Shown in pieces: positions 8,621 through 17,975 of a stretch of 64,000 nt of DNA; positions within the stretch are counted from its first letter, which is position 1, and every line of letters begins with the position of its first letter. This stretch comes from Paenibacillus rhizovicinus (GTDB lineage: Bacteria; Bacillota; Bacilli; Paenibacillales; Paenibacillaceae). The stretch spans positions 2,990,501 to 3,054,500 of the forward strand of contig NZ_CP048286.1 of NCBI RefSeq assembly GCF_010365285.1, read 5' to 3'. The notes beneath the pieces were generated by a model. That model was not told the origin of the DNA. It did not search any database and saw nothing but the letters and a program-made list of their open reading frames with translations. Both the position numbers and the translations under genes were made by a program.

Positions 8621-9481
8621 TTACTTGTTCGCGGATGCGCCGTACAGCACCGGGAACTCCGGTCCGTCGAACAGCTCGCCGTCGCGGCCTTTCATGAAGC
8701 CGGCGTTGAAATGACCGTCGCCCCTCGTGCCTTGCTTGTAGCGCGTCTCCCCCGTCATGAGGTGGACGGCCATGGAACGGCGCGCTTCTTCCGTCGTGTT
8801 GGCCCCGCTGCCATGAATGGTCAGCGCATGGTGGAAGCTCACCTGCCCGGCTTTCATAATGATCGGCTTCGTCGTGAATTGCTCGTTCTCCGGGATATCC
8901 ATGTCCGCCTGCTGCTTCTCCATGTTCTGCTCGAAGAAATCGCTCATCTTGAGCAAGCCCCACTGATGGCTGCGCGGCACCATCTGCATGCAGCCGTTGG
9001 AGAGATCGACGTCCGTGAACGCGACCCACGCCGTAACCAGCGTCGGCTCCTTCGCGCACTGCCAGTAGGAGAAATCCTGATGCCAGCCGACGTTCGCCGT
9101 CTCGCGTCCCGGCCCGCGGCCCGGTTTATACAGCAATTGGTCATGCCACAGACGGATCGTATCCGCATGCATCAGCATGCCTGCGATCGCCCCGATCGTC
9201 GGGTCCGTCGCCACGCCGCGCAGCACGGAATCGGACCAGTGCGAATTGTCGGTTTTGCGCAGCGCCCGCGGATTGTCCACGCCTTCCAGCCAGTTGCAGA
9301 CCGGCGCGCGGCCCGTCTCGAATTCCCCGCGATAGATCCGGTCCTGGTGATCCTTGATCGCCGCCAGCTCCTCTTCCGAGAAGATGACCGGGGATACCCA
9401 ATAGCCGTTCTTATCGAAGAACTCCACGTCCTCCCGTGCCGGCAAACAGGCGTCGTTCACTTGCTTGTGTATCGTTGTCAT
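8621..9481 (-). CDS. Phytanoyl-CoA dioxygenase (PhyH) family protein
   Basis: About 286 residues with the Fe(II)/2-oxoglutarate oxygenase facial triad: the HxD motif in GWHQDFSYW (His134/Asp136), a distal His in LTIHGSGAN (about 223) and an Arg in EEARRSMAVH that would hold 2-oxoglutarate. MVPRSHQWG is a hallmark of the PhyH group. Bacterial members hydroxylate diverse small molecules, so the substrate is unknown. The ATG at 9481 is chosen because GAGGTG lies 7 bases before it; an ATG five codons upstream lacks a site. Divergent from an AraC regulator that probably controls it. Confidence 0.9.
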   Translation of the reverse strand: MTTIHKQVNDACLPAREDVEFFDKNGYWVSPVIFSEEELAAIKDHQDRIYRGEFETGRAPVCNWLEGVDNPRALRKTDNSHWSDSVLRGVATDPTIGAIAGMLMHADTIRLWHDQLLYKPGRGPGRETANVGWHQDFSYWQCAKEPTLVTAWVAFTDVDLSNGCMQMVPRSHQWGLLKMSDFFEQNMEKQQADMDIPENEQFTTKPIIMKAGQVSFHHALTIHGSGANTTEEARRSMAVHLMTGETRYKQGTRGDGHFNAGFMKGRDGELFDGPEFPVLYGASANK

Positions 9482-9667
9482 CTCTTCGCACCTCATTCGA
9501 TTCTATTTTGACATTGCATCTGATTATCATTTTAGACGCGGGAGAGGGAGCTGTCTTTGCCCGGCATATGCGATAATTTAAAGCTTTTGATCATCATCCG
9601 ACTTTCGTATCCTTCGCACGCGGGGTATACTGGAAGCATCAGAAATGGAGCGGGAGGCTGATCCTGA

Positions 9668-10582
9668 ATGACTTCGCCCACCATGAGCGAACAATCGCCC
9701 TACCGCGACGTTGCGCCGTACCGGCCGCTGCTCATCGAGAACGAATTGGAGTTTCGGGCCGAGCTGCCCTTCGACGCACGATCGAGCAGCCTCTACTACA
9801 TTGGCGAGCAGCTCATGCCGAACTGGGCGACGACCTCGCATTACCATGATCATTTCGAGCTTTGCTACTTGGAAGAGGGCCATGGCCAGTATCAAATCGA
9901 CAAGACGCTCTATCAAATCCGTGCCGGCGACTTGTGGCTGACCAAGCCCGGAGAGACGCATTACGGGCTGGCGGGCAAGGATGCGCCGTTCCGGCTCTAT
10001 TACATGGGCTTCAAGCTCGAGTGGATGAAGGCGCTGCAGCCGGATTTCTACCAGCTGGGCGCGGGACGCGTGGTGCCGGACGAAGACGGGACGGTCAAAT
10101 GGATCTTCGAACGGCTGCTGCGCGAAGTTCGGCTGCGTCCGCGGCTCAGCTTCCACATGGCGGAGGGGCTGTTCCTGCAGCTGCTCGTCACGGTGTCGCG
10201 GCTGTTCCACGATAGCGCGAAGCAGCCGGATGCCCACCCGAATCCGCTCGGCAGCGCCGTCATCGCGGTCATGAACCGGCTGCACGGCGAGATCCGCTAC
10301 GACCACGATATCGAAGCGATTGCCCGCTCCATCCCGATCAGCCGCTCCCATCTCGCCCGCGAGTTCAAGAGCGCGATCGGCATGCCGGTCGGCGAATACA
10401 TGCGCAGCCTTTGCCTCGACAAAGCCAAATTCGAGCTGCGCGCCACGGACAAGCCGGTGACGCAGATCGCGGAGGAGCTGCACTTCTCGTCCATTCATAC
10501 GTTCAGCATTTTTTTCAAACGATTCACGGGGAGCACCCCGTCGGAATACCGCAAGCAGGCGGCAGGAGAAACGCGCAAATGA
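9668..10582 (+). CDS. AraC-family regulator with N-terminal cupin
   Basis: 304 residues: an AraC-binding cupin half (SHYHDHFELCYLEEGHGQYQI, then a WLTKPGETHYG turn) and a C-terminal double helix-turn-helix (RSIPISRSHLAREFKSAIG ... IAEELHFSSIHTFSIFFKRFTG). Such proteins activate nearby genes when the cupin binds a small ligand. It is divergent from the PhyH-family gene across about 185 bp, so that gene is the obvious target. A GGGAGG site precedes the ATG. Confidence 0.92.
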   Translation: MTSPTMSEQSPYRDVAPYRPLLIENELEFRAELPFDARSSSLYYIGEQLMPNWATTSHYHDHFELCYLEEGHGQYQIDKTLYQIRAGDLWLTKPGETHYGLAGKDAPFRLYYMGFKLEWMKALQPDFYQLGAGRVVPDEDGTVKWIFERLLREVRLRPRLSFHMAEGLFLQLLVTVSRLFHDSAKQPDAHPNPLGSAVIAVMNRLHGEIRYDHDIEAIARSIPISRSHLAREFKSAIGMPVGEYMRSLCLDKAKFELRATDKPVTQIAEELHFSSIHTFSIFFKRFTGSTPSEYRKQAAGETRK

Positions 10583-10645
10583 GCGCGAGCGATCGCTGGC
10601 TCTGCATACGGCGGCGATTGCCGGAGAAGGAGGCCTAGACGGCGA

Positions 10646-13600
10646 ATGAATCACACTTTAACGCTGTCCGCCATTCAGTCCATGTGCGGCCAGCTTTCCT
10701 ATAAACGCGGCGAAGCCGCCTTCCGCAGCGGCAAAGTCGCCGTCACGTACTACGACGCGGACGCCGGGCGGTGCGAAGCGAATGTCCAGCTGCAGGAGAA
10801 TTTCGAGGTTACCCTTCGGATTGACGAAGACGGCGATGTGACGGCACAATGCAGCTGCCCCTCGCTGTCTTCCTATGACAAATATTGCTCGCATATCGCA
10901 GCGGTGCTGCTGCTTATTCTTGATGCCCAGCAGGCCGGGCGGACGCCGGCCGGATCTGGGGCCGCAGGCGGGCGCGGCGACGCGAAACTTCGCGGCGATG
11001 ACCGCCATTTGCTCACGGAACCCGCCGACGACCGGCTTGCCCGCGGGCTGCTGGAGCTCTTCGCGCCTCAGACCGGCCGGACCGTTCCCGCTTCGCAGAC
11101 GCGGTTCGACACGCGCACGCCGTTCCCCCTCGCCTTCGTCTGCAAGCCGTTCGCCTACGGCCGAGGCAAACGCATGCTCGGCATCGAAATCAAAGCCGGA
11201 GCGAAGCGGCCGATCATCGTGCCCCGGATCCGCGAGTTTCTGCAGTGCGCGGCGAACGGCGAGCCCTGCGCCATTTCCAAATCGCTCGCCTATGACCCGC
11301 GGCAGCATTGCTTCGGCGCGGCCGACTTCGCGGTGCTGGAGCAGCTGATCGCCATGGCGGAGCAAGAGCGGCTGTACCGCGATACGTCGGGCGTATACGC
11401 CGCATATGCCTCGCCGATGAGCGGCGAGCGGATGCTTCTGATCCCGCCTCCCGCATGGGAGCCGCTCCTTGCCGCCCTGGCCGCCGCGCCGTCCACGGTC
11501 ATGGAGATCGATAACGTCGTATACGCGGCGATTTCGCCGACGGATGAACGGCTGCCGCTGCATTTTGAACTCGAAGAGCATGTGACGGGGATCGGCTGCC
11601 GGCTGCGCATGCAGGGCCTGACGGAAATGACCGTCTTGGACGCTTACGGCCTGGTCCTCGCCGAAGGCAAACTATTTCGCCAGCCGCCCGAAGCGTGCAG
11701 CCGCCTGCTTGAACTGCAGGAGCTGCTCGAACAGGCGGACGAGCCGCAGTCGCTTCCGCTGCCTCCCGGGCAAATCGAGCCGTTCATGGAACGGGCGATG
11801 CCGGGACTGTTGAAGCTCGGCAGCGTGCGGATCGCCGAGGAAGTAGCGGAGCGTATTACGCAGCGGCCGCTGCGAGCGAAGCTGTTCCTCGACCGTATCC
11901 GCGACCGGCTGCTGGCCGCGCTGGAGTTCCACTACGGCGACCTCGTCATCAATCCGCTCGAGTCGGAGCACGAACGCCGCGGCAACGGTCCGATTCTTAT
12001 GCGGGACGGGGATCGGGAGCGCCAAATTCTCGCCCTCATGGAAGGCGCGTCATTCGCCAAGACAGAGGCCGGCTACTTCCTGGGCGACGAAGAGCGCGAG
12101 TACCATTTTCTGCAGCATGTCGTGCCGCAGCTGGAGAAGCTCCTGACCATCCATGCCACCTCCGCCGTCCGCACCCGCATCCATATCGGCAGCTTGCCGC
12201 CGAACGTTGCGCTAACGCTGAACGAGCGGACCAATTGGCTGGACGTCAAATTCGATATCGCGGGCATTCCGGAGTCGGAGATCAAGGCCGTCTTGAAATC
12301 CATCGAGGAGAAAAGAAGCTACCACCGCCTCCGGACAGGCGCCCTCCTTCCCTTGGACAGCGACGAGATGAAAGAAATCATCCGCTTCATCAACGAAGGC
12401 CGGCTGACGGCCAAGGACCTCCGCGATTCGGGCATCCATATCCCGCTGTTCCGCGGCCTTCATCTGATGGACGTCCCGCGGCAAGGCGGAGCGGTCAAGC
12501 TGGACAAGGCTTTTCGGCGGCTGCTCGACAATTTGCGCAGTCCGGACAATTTGGATTTTCCCGAGCCGCAGGAGCTGCTCCATCCGCTGCGGGATTATCA
12601 GGCCTACGGCTACCAATGGCTGCGGACGCTGGCGCATTACGGTTTCGGCGGCATCCTCGCCGACGACATGGGACTTGGCAAAACCGTCCAGGCCATCGCG
12701 TTCCTTGCGTCCATGCTGCCGAATATCCGCGAGGAGCGGCTGCCCGCCATTATCGTCGCGCCCGCTTCGCTGACGTACAATTGGCGTAACGAAATTCGCA
12801 AGTTTGCGCCGCATATCCGGGCTGTTATCGCGGACGGGACGAAAGCGCAGCGGAATGCCGTTCTAGCGAGCTGCTCCTCGGCGGACGTCGTCATCACGTC
12901 GTATCCGCTGCTGCGGCGGGATGTCGTGGAATATGCGGCGTTGTCTTTCCACACGCTGATCCTCGACGAGGCGCAGGCGTTCAAGAACGACGCGACGCAG
13001 ACGGCCCACAGCGTGAAGCTGCTTCGCGCCCGCAACCGGTTCGCGCTGACGGGAACGCCGGTGGAGAACCGGCTGGAGGAGCTGTGGTCGTTGTTCGACG
13101 CCGTATGTCCCGATCTCTTCCCGGGCCGCAAGGCGTTCGGCGACCTGGCCCGCGAGACGATCGCCAAGCGGGCGCGTCCGTTTCTGCTCCGCAGGGTGAA
13201 GGCCGACGTCCTGAAGGAGCTGCCGGACAAAATCGAATCCGTGCAGGCATCCGCCCTGCTGCCGGAACAAAGAAAGCTGTACGCCGCTTACCTAGCGAAG
13301 CTGCGCGAGGAGACGCTCCGTCATCTGGACAAAGAGACGCTGAACAAGAACCGGATCCGCATCCTCGCCGGCCTGACCCGGCTTCGCCAGCTCTGCTGCC
13401 ATCCGGCGCTGTTCGTCGAGGATTACGCAGGCAGCTCGGGCAAGCTCCAGCAGCTGCTGGAGCTGATCGAAGAATGCCGCAGCGCCGGCAGGCGGATGCT
13501 CGTGTTCTCGCAGTTCGTGGAGATGTTGAAGCTCATTCGGCAGGAGCTGCACCGGCGGGACGTGTCGTATTTCTATCTGGACGGCAGCACGCCTCCGAGC

Positions 13601-13951
13601 GACCGCATCGAGCTGAGCAACCGGTTCAACGACGGCGAAGGCGACCTGTTCCTGATCTCGCTCAAAGCCGGCGGCACGGGCTTGAACCTGACCGGAGCCG
13701 ACACGGTCATTCTCTATGACCTCTGGTGGAATCCGGCCGTCGAGCAGCAAGCCGCCGACCGCGCCCACCGCATCGGGCAGAAGAACGTCGTGCAGGTCAT
13801 CCGTCTCGTCGCCGAAGGCACCGTGGAAGACAAGATGGTCGAGCTGCAGGAGCGCAAGAAGAACCTCATCGACGAGGTCATCCAGCCAGGCGAGGAGCCG
13901 CTCTCCGCGCTGACCGAGGACGAAATCAAGGAGCTGCTGATGCTGACTTGA
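10646..13951 (+). CDS. SWIM zinc finger-SNF2 family helicase (fused form)
   Basis: 1101 residues. The N-terminus has a SWIM zinc finger (CSC...YCSHIAAVLL, about residues 69-90), then a long SNF2-associated region, then the two RecA-like lobes: Walker A in ADDMGLGKTVQ (about 671), DEAQ at about 773, ALTGTPVENRLEELWS, and motif VI in ADRAHRIGQ (about 1040). It is a predicted ATP-driven double-stranded DNA translocase of the Rad54/RapA-like superfamily; bacterial SWIM-SNF2 proteins have no settled role. The gene starts 63 bp after the AraC gene with AAGGAGG near the ATG, and has its own terminator. Compare the split SWIM + SNF2 pair at 49.8-54.8 kb. Confidence 0.93.
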   Translation: MNHTLTLSAIQSMCGQLSYKRGEAAFRSGKVAVTYYDADAGRCEANVQLQENFEVTLRIDEDGDVTAQCSCPSLSSYDKYCSHIAAVLLLILDAQQAGRTPAGSGAAGGRGDAKLRGDDRHLLTEPADDRLARGLLELFAPQTGRTVPASQTRFDTRTPFPLAFVCKPFAYGRGKRMLGIEIKAGAKRPIIVPRIREFLQCAANGEPCAISKSLAYDPRQHCFGAADFAVLEQLIAMAEQERLYRDTSGVYAAYASPMSGERMLLIPPPAWEPLLAALAAAPSTVMEIDNVVYAAISPTDERLPLHFELEEHVTGIGCRLRMQGLTEMTVLDAYGLVLAEGKLFRQPPEACSRLLELQELLEQADEPQSLPLPPGQIEPFMERAMPGLLKLGSVRIAEEVAERITQRPLRAKLFLDRIRDRLLAALEFHYGDLVINPLESEHERRGNGPILMRDGDRERQILALMEGASFAKTEAGYFLGDEEREYHFLQHVVPQLEKLLTIHATSAVRTRIHIGSLPPNVALTLNERTNWLDVKFDIAGIPESEIKAVLKSIEEKRSYHRLRTGALLPLDSDEMKEIIRFINEGRLTAKDLRDSGIHIPLFRGLHLMDVPRQGGAVKLDKAFRRLLDNLRSPDNLDFPEPQELLHPLRDYQAYGYQWLRTLAHYGFGGILADDMGLGKTVQAIAFLASMLPNIREERLPAIIVAPASLTYNWRNEIRKFAPHIRAVIADGTKAQRNAVLASCSSADVVITSYPLLRRDVVEYAALSFHTLILDEAQAFKNDATQTAHSVKLLRARNRFALTGTPVENRLEELWSLFDAVCPDLFPGRKAFGDLARETIAKRARPFLLRRVKADVLKELPDKIESVQASALLPEQRKLYAAYLAKLREETLRHLDKETLNKNRIRILAGLTRLRQLCCHPALFVEDYAGSSGKLQQLLELIEECRSAGRRMLVFSQFVEMLKLIRQELHRRDVSYFYLDGSTPPSDRIELSNRFNDGEGDLFLISLKAGGTGLNLTGADTVILYDLWWNPAVEQQAADRAHRIGQKNVVQVIRLVAEGTVEDKMVELQERKKNLIDEVIQPGEEPLSALTEDEIKELLMLT

Positions 13952-13977
13952 GCGCTGAGCAAACGGACCCAAAAAAC

Positions 13978-14029
13978 GAAACAGCAGACAGCCATGGACA
14001 AGAATGTCCTAGACTGCTGCTGTTTTTTA
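13978..14029 (+). terminator. Intrinsic terminator after the SNF2 gene
   Basis: AACAGCAG and CTGCTGTT arms separated by a loop of about 30 bases, followed by a T6 run. Confidence 0.75.
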
Positions 14030-14122
14030 AAATATCGTATCCCGTTAATTTAATCGATTTTCGATTATGAGTTCGCTTGCAATCCGCTTGCTACTTATCA
14101 TGGGATCAAAGTCAATTTGCTT

Positions 14123-14190
14123 TTATCCATTGGAGAGAGCCTGCGAATAAGCGAGTATTCGTGAGAAAACCACATTTTACCGAGGGAGGT
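14123..14190 (-). repeat. Short dispersed repeat R1, copy a
   Basis: About 67 bp that recur with few changes at 18571-18637. The core reads GCGAATAAGCGAG then ATTCGTGAGAAAAC. Both copies sit just downstream of a minus-strand gene, here the dienelactone-hydrolase-like gene. The rest of the gap 13952-14233 holds only the SNF2 terminator. Confidence 0.75.
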
Positions 14191-14233
14191 TAACTGGCTA
14201 CCCGCATGAAAGAGACTGTTCCTAAGCAGATGC

Positions 14234-14815
14234 TCAGGCATCCAAATGCCGGAGGAATTCGAGTACACGCCGCAACAGCAGCGTCGTCGCGTCAGCGTCA
14301 TATGACGGCAAACTGCTATCTGCGAACAAGTGTTGATCACCCGGGTACAAAAAGAGTTCGGCATGATCGGCCGCCGTCACGAGCTCGCGTGCCGCCTCAA
14401 TGTCGCCCTCATCAACGAAATAGGGATCCGCGTCCATGCCGTGAATCTGCACCGGCAGTTCCGCCGGCCAGGGAGATCCGAACATCGAGGTCGGAACGCA
14501 AGAGTAAAACAACAATGCGCCACGAGCGCCTTCACGAGTCAAAGCGAGCTTCTGGGCCGCAACCACACCGAGCGAAACCCCCGCGTAGACGATCTCACGC
14601 GGAAACTCGCTGGCCGAACGTATACCTCGCTCGGTGATCTCTTCGAAGCCGATCCCATTGACATAAGTCATGCCATCCTCGATAGTGGCAAACAAATGAC
14701 CGTCGAAAAGATCAGGAATATGAACAGTGTGACCCGCCCCTCTGATCTTGTCGGCGAATGCATGAATCCCCTTTGTCAGCCCCAATGAGTGGTGCAATAA
14801 CAGAATTTCTGCCAT
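14234..14815 (-). CDS. Dienelactone hydrolase-family protein
   Basis: About 193 residues of the alpha/beta hydrolase fold. The start MAEILLLHHSLGLTKG and HIPDLFDGHLF match the small dienelactone-hydrolase group. The nucleophile elbow reads GVSLGVVAAQ, so serine replaces the cysteine typical of classical dienelactone hydrolases; GMDADPYFVDEGD supplies the Asp and YPGDQHLFAD the His. Substrate unknown. The ATG at 14815 has GGAAGGAGAAGG ahead of it, which beats the start 18 codons upstream. No partner gene in an operon. Confidence 0.87.
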   Translation of the reverse strand: MAEILLLHHSLGLTKGIHAFADKIRGAGHTVHIPDLFDGHLFATIEDGMTYVNGIGFEEITERGIRSASEFPREIVYAGVSLGVVAAQKLALTREGARGALLFYSCVPTSMFGSPWPAELPVQIHGMDADPYFVDEGDIEAARELVTAADHAELFLYPGDQHLFADSSLPSYDADATTLLLRRVLEFLRHLDA

Positions 14816-14927
14816 TTCCCTTCTCCTTCCAGAACTATTATGATGAAAATTGCGCCTCTCACTCATCATAGATTTCGCTTCCTTACTGTCGCTATCCTCC
14901 CTCTATCGAGAATGCTGTGAATGAATA

Positions 14928-16013
14928 TCAACAAGTAGGAGCAGGCAATTCATCAATTTTAATACGAAGCAAACTATAAGGCTTTTGTCGTAAGTCTTTT
15001 CCGTAATGAAATCTTGCCTGCCGATGCAGTTGGTTCACAATCACATATAAGTGGCGATCCGGACCAATAGAAAACGTATCCGGCCATAAGATTTTCGGAT
15101 CATGCGCGATGGTTTCCATGATTCCATTCGGCCATATCTTTCGAATACTATCGTTTTCATAATCTCCGGCATAAACGTTTCCTTTCGCGTCGGTTATCAT
15201 GCCGTCGGACGCGCCTTTTTCTCCCCAATACTTCACATGATAACTTAATTCGGAATCCGGTATCGTTCTGTCTCTTAGGGCTTCTGCCGAGATCGAGTAT
15301 AGCTGACGACTGGTTAGCGGACAAAAAAAGATCATTTTACCGTCAGGGGAAATCGCCAGACCATCGGAGGCCAGCCGAAAAGGAGACGTCGAACCGTCTC
15401 TGTTTCGGTTCATCAAAATTTCACCTTCCACCTTCGGTAAAAAATAAGGATCGGGTGAAGTCGAATGTGCTCCGTTTAACCGTCTAAACGCATTTCCATT
15501 TTCTAAATTCACGACGATGATCGCGCCTGGACCTCTTGAAGAAGAATCCGTTATATAGGCATAACCCGATGTACCGACACGAAAATCGAATCGGACGTCA
15601 TTCAGATACGTTGTCGGCAAGACTACCTCTTCATCAAACGTATATATTTTTCTTATTGTATTGGTTATTAAGTCTACGGCTACTAATTTTGCCCCTCCTT
15701 TAATAGGCTCGGAAAAATTGGGTGCCCCCGTATCCAGTACCCACAGGGTTCCTCTTCCGTCGGCAATTACGCTTTGGACGCTGATGAAGGACTTCGTACG
15801 ATCCGAAGGGTTAATCGAATTCGTTGCTAAATTAGGATAAGGCTGCAAGTGGCCATCGACGATCTCCGCTACCGTAAATCTAACGTCGTCTCCCCATTTC
15901 GGGAAGCAAACGAAGATCCGTCCTGTTTCCGATACGCTAACGCCCGTAGGCATAGCCCCATAAAATGTATAAACGAGTTCTAAATTACCGAAATATTTTT
16001 CAATAGGTAACAT
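14928..16013 (-). CDS. Major royal jelly protein / Yellow-family six-bladed propeller
   Basis: 361 residues without a signal peptide. Motifs seen: SETGRIFVCFPKW near the start, LWVLDTGAPNF, LNDVRFDF, AYITDSSSRGPGAIIVV, DGLAISPDGKMIFF, KGNVYAGDYENDSI. This order (LWVLDTG, NDV, TDS, DG+AISPDG) is characteristic of the MRJP/Yellow family, a beta-propeller group first known from insects and found patchily in bacteria. An SMP-30/gluconolactonase assignment is the alternative. Enzyme activity is unknown. Base composition is visibly AT-richer than the neighbours and the GGGGAGG site is 13-14 bases from the ATG, longer than usual. Confidence 0.8.
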   Translation of the reverse strand: MLPIEKYFGNLELVYTFYGAMPTGVSVSETGRIFVCFPKWGDDVRFTVAEIVDGHLQPYPNLATNSINPSDRTKSFISVQSVIADGRGTLWVLDTGAPNFSEPIKGGAKLVAVDLITNTIRKIYTFDEEVVLPTTYLNDVRFDFRVGTSGYAYITDSSSRGPGAIIVVNLENGNAFRRLNGAHSTSPDPYFLPKVEGEILMNRNRDGSTSPFRLASDGLAISPDGKMIFFCPLTSRQLYSISAEALRDRTIPDSELSYHVKYWGEKGASDGMITDAKGNVYAGDYENDSIRKIWPNGIMETIAHDPKILWPDTFSIGPDRHLYVIVNQLHRQARFHYGKDLRQKPYSLLRIKIDELPAPTC

Positions 16014-16416
16014 AGGGTTTTTGATATCCTCCCCGACTTACTGGATATTACCTATATATGTGTAAAAATTTTTCTAATGACTGGCGTTTACTTTTATATC
16101 CGAAACATAGCTTCATTAATACGTTGGATTTAAGTATGGAAATGTTCAAAACATCGCAAAGCAAAAAGCTCGGCACACACCGAAGCCTTCCGAGGTTATC
16201 CCTTTTGTTGTTCCTGCGAATGTTATTGCATCGCCTATCAGCGCCGAACCATTCTGAATCCTCATCTCGTTGCACGGAGTACCGGATTGCGTTGAGCAAA
16301 AGGGCATAGACCCGTACAGTTAGGATAACCGGCCTCCACCCACCGGATAAGCGTAACGAAGGAATGAAAGGGCATCGCCCCATCGAGAAATGCAAGTGAA
16401 AGCCTCCGGAGGTACT
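16014..16416. other. Gene-free, AT-rich intergenic stretch
   Basis: Between the MRJP-like gene and repeat R2a. It should hold the promoter of the MRJP-like gene. Open frames here are short, without ribosome sites, and look accidental. I see no RNA gene or confident control site. Confidence 0.4.
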
Positions 16417-16480
16417 TGGAGCAGCGTGCAGCAGAGCAGTAAAAAAGGAGCGAAAATTCGCCCCTTCTGTTCCCGTATGC
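16417..16480 (-). repeat. Short dispersed repeat R2, copy a (carries a terminator)
   Basis: A ~64-bp sequence repeated at 18454-18518. Shared core: GTGCA..AGAGCAGTAAA, then GGAGCGAAAA, then TCGCCCCTTCTGTTCCCG. On the minus strand it forms a hairpin followed by T residues. Confidence 0.75.
16441..16466 (-). terminator. Intrinsic terminator of the aldo/keto reductase operon
   Basis: Read on the minus strand: AAGGGGCGAA, TT, TTCGCTCC, T6. An 8-bp stem with one G-T pair and a clean T-run, about 120 bp after the aldo/keto reductase stop. It is part of repeat R2a. Confidence 0.8.
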
Positions 16481-16585
16481 TATATCGTCTTTCATAAGTT
16501 TAAGGCAGGAGTGAAATTAGCAGATCTTCCTCTTGTTGAATTTTATCCAGTACACACCTGCGGGAACTTTCATGCGAAGGCTTTC

Positions 16586-17428
16586 TTAAATAATGTCAAG
16601 CTGCACCTTTCTAGTCGGTTTGGGGAACGCCTCATCCAACATCCCCAAGTCTTCCTCGGTAAGCTTAATACGTTCCGCTTCCGCATTCTCCTCGACATGC
16701 ACTGCTGTCGACGCCTTAGGAATGGCAATTACGTCATCGTTTCTAATGCACCAAGCCAAGAGAACCTGAAGCGGCTTCACGCTATGTCGATCGGCAATTT
16801 CCTTAACCGCTGGATGCTCAACCAACCCTCTTCTCAAGGTGCCCGCCTGGGCGAGCGGACTGTAGGCCATCGTCGGGATTTTCCGCTCTCTCAACCAAGG
16901 AAGCAGGTCGTATTCTGCGCCGCGGGAACCGAGATGATACAGTACCTGATCGACCATGCAATGCGTCCCTCGCGCCGAGTCGAACAGTTCTTTCATATCG
17001 TCCGTGTCCAGGTTCGAGACGCCCCACCGCAAAATTTTCCCGGCTTCGACCAACTGCTCCATCGCTTCTACCGTCTCGCTTAGAGGAATACTTCCTCTCC
17101 AGTGAAGAAGATAAAGGTCGAGACGGTCCGTCTTTAACCGCTTCAGGCTTTGTTCGCAGCTACCGGCGATGCGATTCAGACCCGCGTTGTGCGGATACAC
17201 TTTCGATACCAGAAACACTTGATCTCGTATCCCTTCGATCGCTTCTCCGACCAAGGACTCGGATCTGCCATCGCCATACATTTCAGCCGAATCGATCAGA
17301 CGCAATCCAAGCTCCACGCCGCGTCTTAACGCGCGAAGCTCTTCATTTTTCTTGGACGGCTCATCCCCCATATACCACGTACCTTGACCGATTCTGGGCA
17401 AAGTTGTCCCATCAGGAAGGGTTACCAA
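16586..17428 (-). CDS. Aldo/keto reductase
   Basis: 280 residues of the NADPH-dependent TIM-barrel family. The catalytic tetrad is present: Asp46 and Tyr51 in LIDSAEMYGDGRSE, Lys76 in LVSKVYP, His109 in LYLLHW. The cofactor end reads AIPKASTAVHVEEN. It would reduce aldehydes or ketones; substrate unknown. The start is TTG at 17428, with a perfect AAGGAGG 7 bases upstream; that site lies inside the end of a preceding 37-codon ORF, whose stop overlaps this start. Ends before a strong terminator. Confidence 0.92.
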   Translation of the reverse strand: MVTLPDGTTLPRIGQGTWYMGDEPSKKNEELRALRRGVELGLRLIDSAEMYGDGRSESLVGEAIEGIRDQVFLVSKVYPHNAGLNRIAGSCEQSLKRLKTDRLDLYLLHWRGSIPLSETVEAMEQLVEAGKILRWGVSNLDTDDMKELFDSARGTHCMVDQVLYHLGSRGAEYDLLPWLRERKIPTMAYSPLAQAGTLRRGLVEHPAVKEIADRHSVKPLQVLLAWCIRNDDVIAIPKASTAVHVEENAEAERIKLTEEDLGMLDEAFPKPTRKVQLDII

Positions 17429-17535
17429 GCGCCCACCTCCTTATTTTTAACTAGTTTCCCCGCAAAGGCACGTCCTATTCTCCATAGCGAATATAGGCGC
17501 GCAATGGCGTTGAACATGGATTTCCGGTAGGTCAT
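17422..17535 (-). CDS. Possible 37-residue coupled small ORF
   Basis: It starts on an ATG that overlaps the TGA of the ASCH gene (ATGA) and ends on a TAA that overlaps the TTG start of the aldo/keto reductase. The peptide is basic (seven Lys/Arg plus aromatic residues) and has no recognised family. Its end carries the AAGGAGG site of the next gene. It may be a real protein or simply a translated spacer that couples the two genes. Confidence 0.35.
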   Translation of the reverse strand: MTYRKSMFNAIARLYSLWRIGRAFAGKLVKNKEVGAW

Positions 17536-17975
17536 ATCGTCAACTCTTCGACTATCGGATATTCCCATAGCCCCAGTTTTCCCTTCACTGGGATATAGGG
17601 CTTCAGCAAACGGAAACCCGCCATTTCCCATGCAAAATAACCTGGACTGTAATCGCCTAACAGGAAGTCATCCCCCGTCACAACCTTCCCGCAATCCAGA
17701 ATGGCTGACGTATGATTCGCGTCGATGACTTGATAACAATTCGTAAGCTCGCAAGTTGCAAGGATAACCCCCGTAGGGAGGGTTTGTTCCGTATAACCAT
17801 TCTTGGCGAGTAAAGAACGGTTGGGTTCATATTTGCAGGCCTGCTTATCGACCTTCCGGCTTGCATGAATGGCCAACGGTCCACGATACCGGGTCTTCCA
17901 GGATCTTGTTTCATAGAGAGTCTCGCCTTGGACAAGCAGAGTCGCCCATGGTTGAATCATGGATAATACTTTCAT
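17532..17975 (-). CDS. ASCH-domain protein
   Basis: About 147 residues. The ASCH (PUA-like) fold is shown by SMIQPWATLLVQG near the start, then ETRSWKTRYRGPLAIHASRK, and a later GVILATCEL strand; these residues form the RNA-facing pocket in family members. ASCH proteins are thought to bind RNA or modified nucleosides, and some hydrolyse N4-acetylcytidine. ATG at 17975 is preferred because GGAG lies 9 bases before it, whereas the ATG five codons upstream has no site. First gene of the coupled set with the small ORF and the aldo/keto reductase. Confidence 0.85.
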   Translation of the reverse strand: MKVLSMIQPWATLLVQGETLYETRSWKTRYRGPLAIHASRKVDKQACKYEPNRSLLAKNGYTEQTLPTGVILATCELTNCYQVIDANHTSAILDCGKVVTGDDFLLGDYSPGYFAWEMAGFRLLKPYIPVKGKLGLWEYPIVEELTI

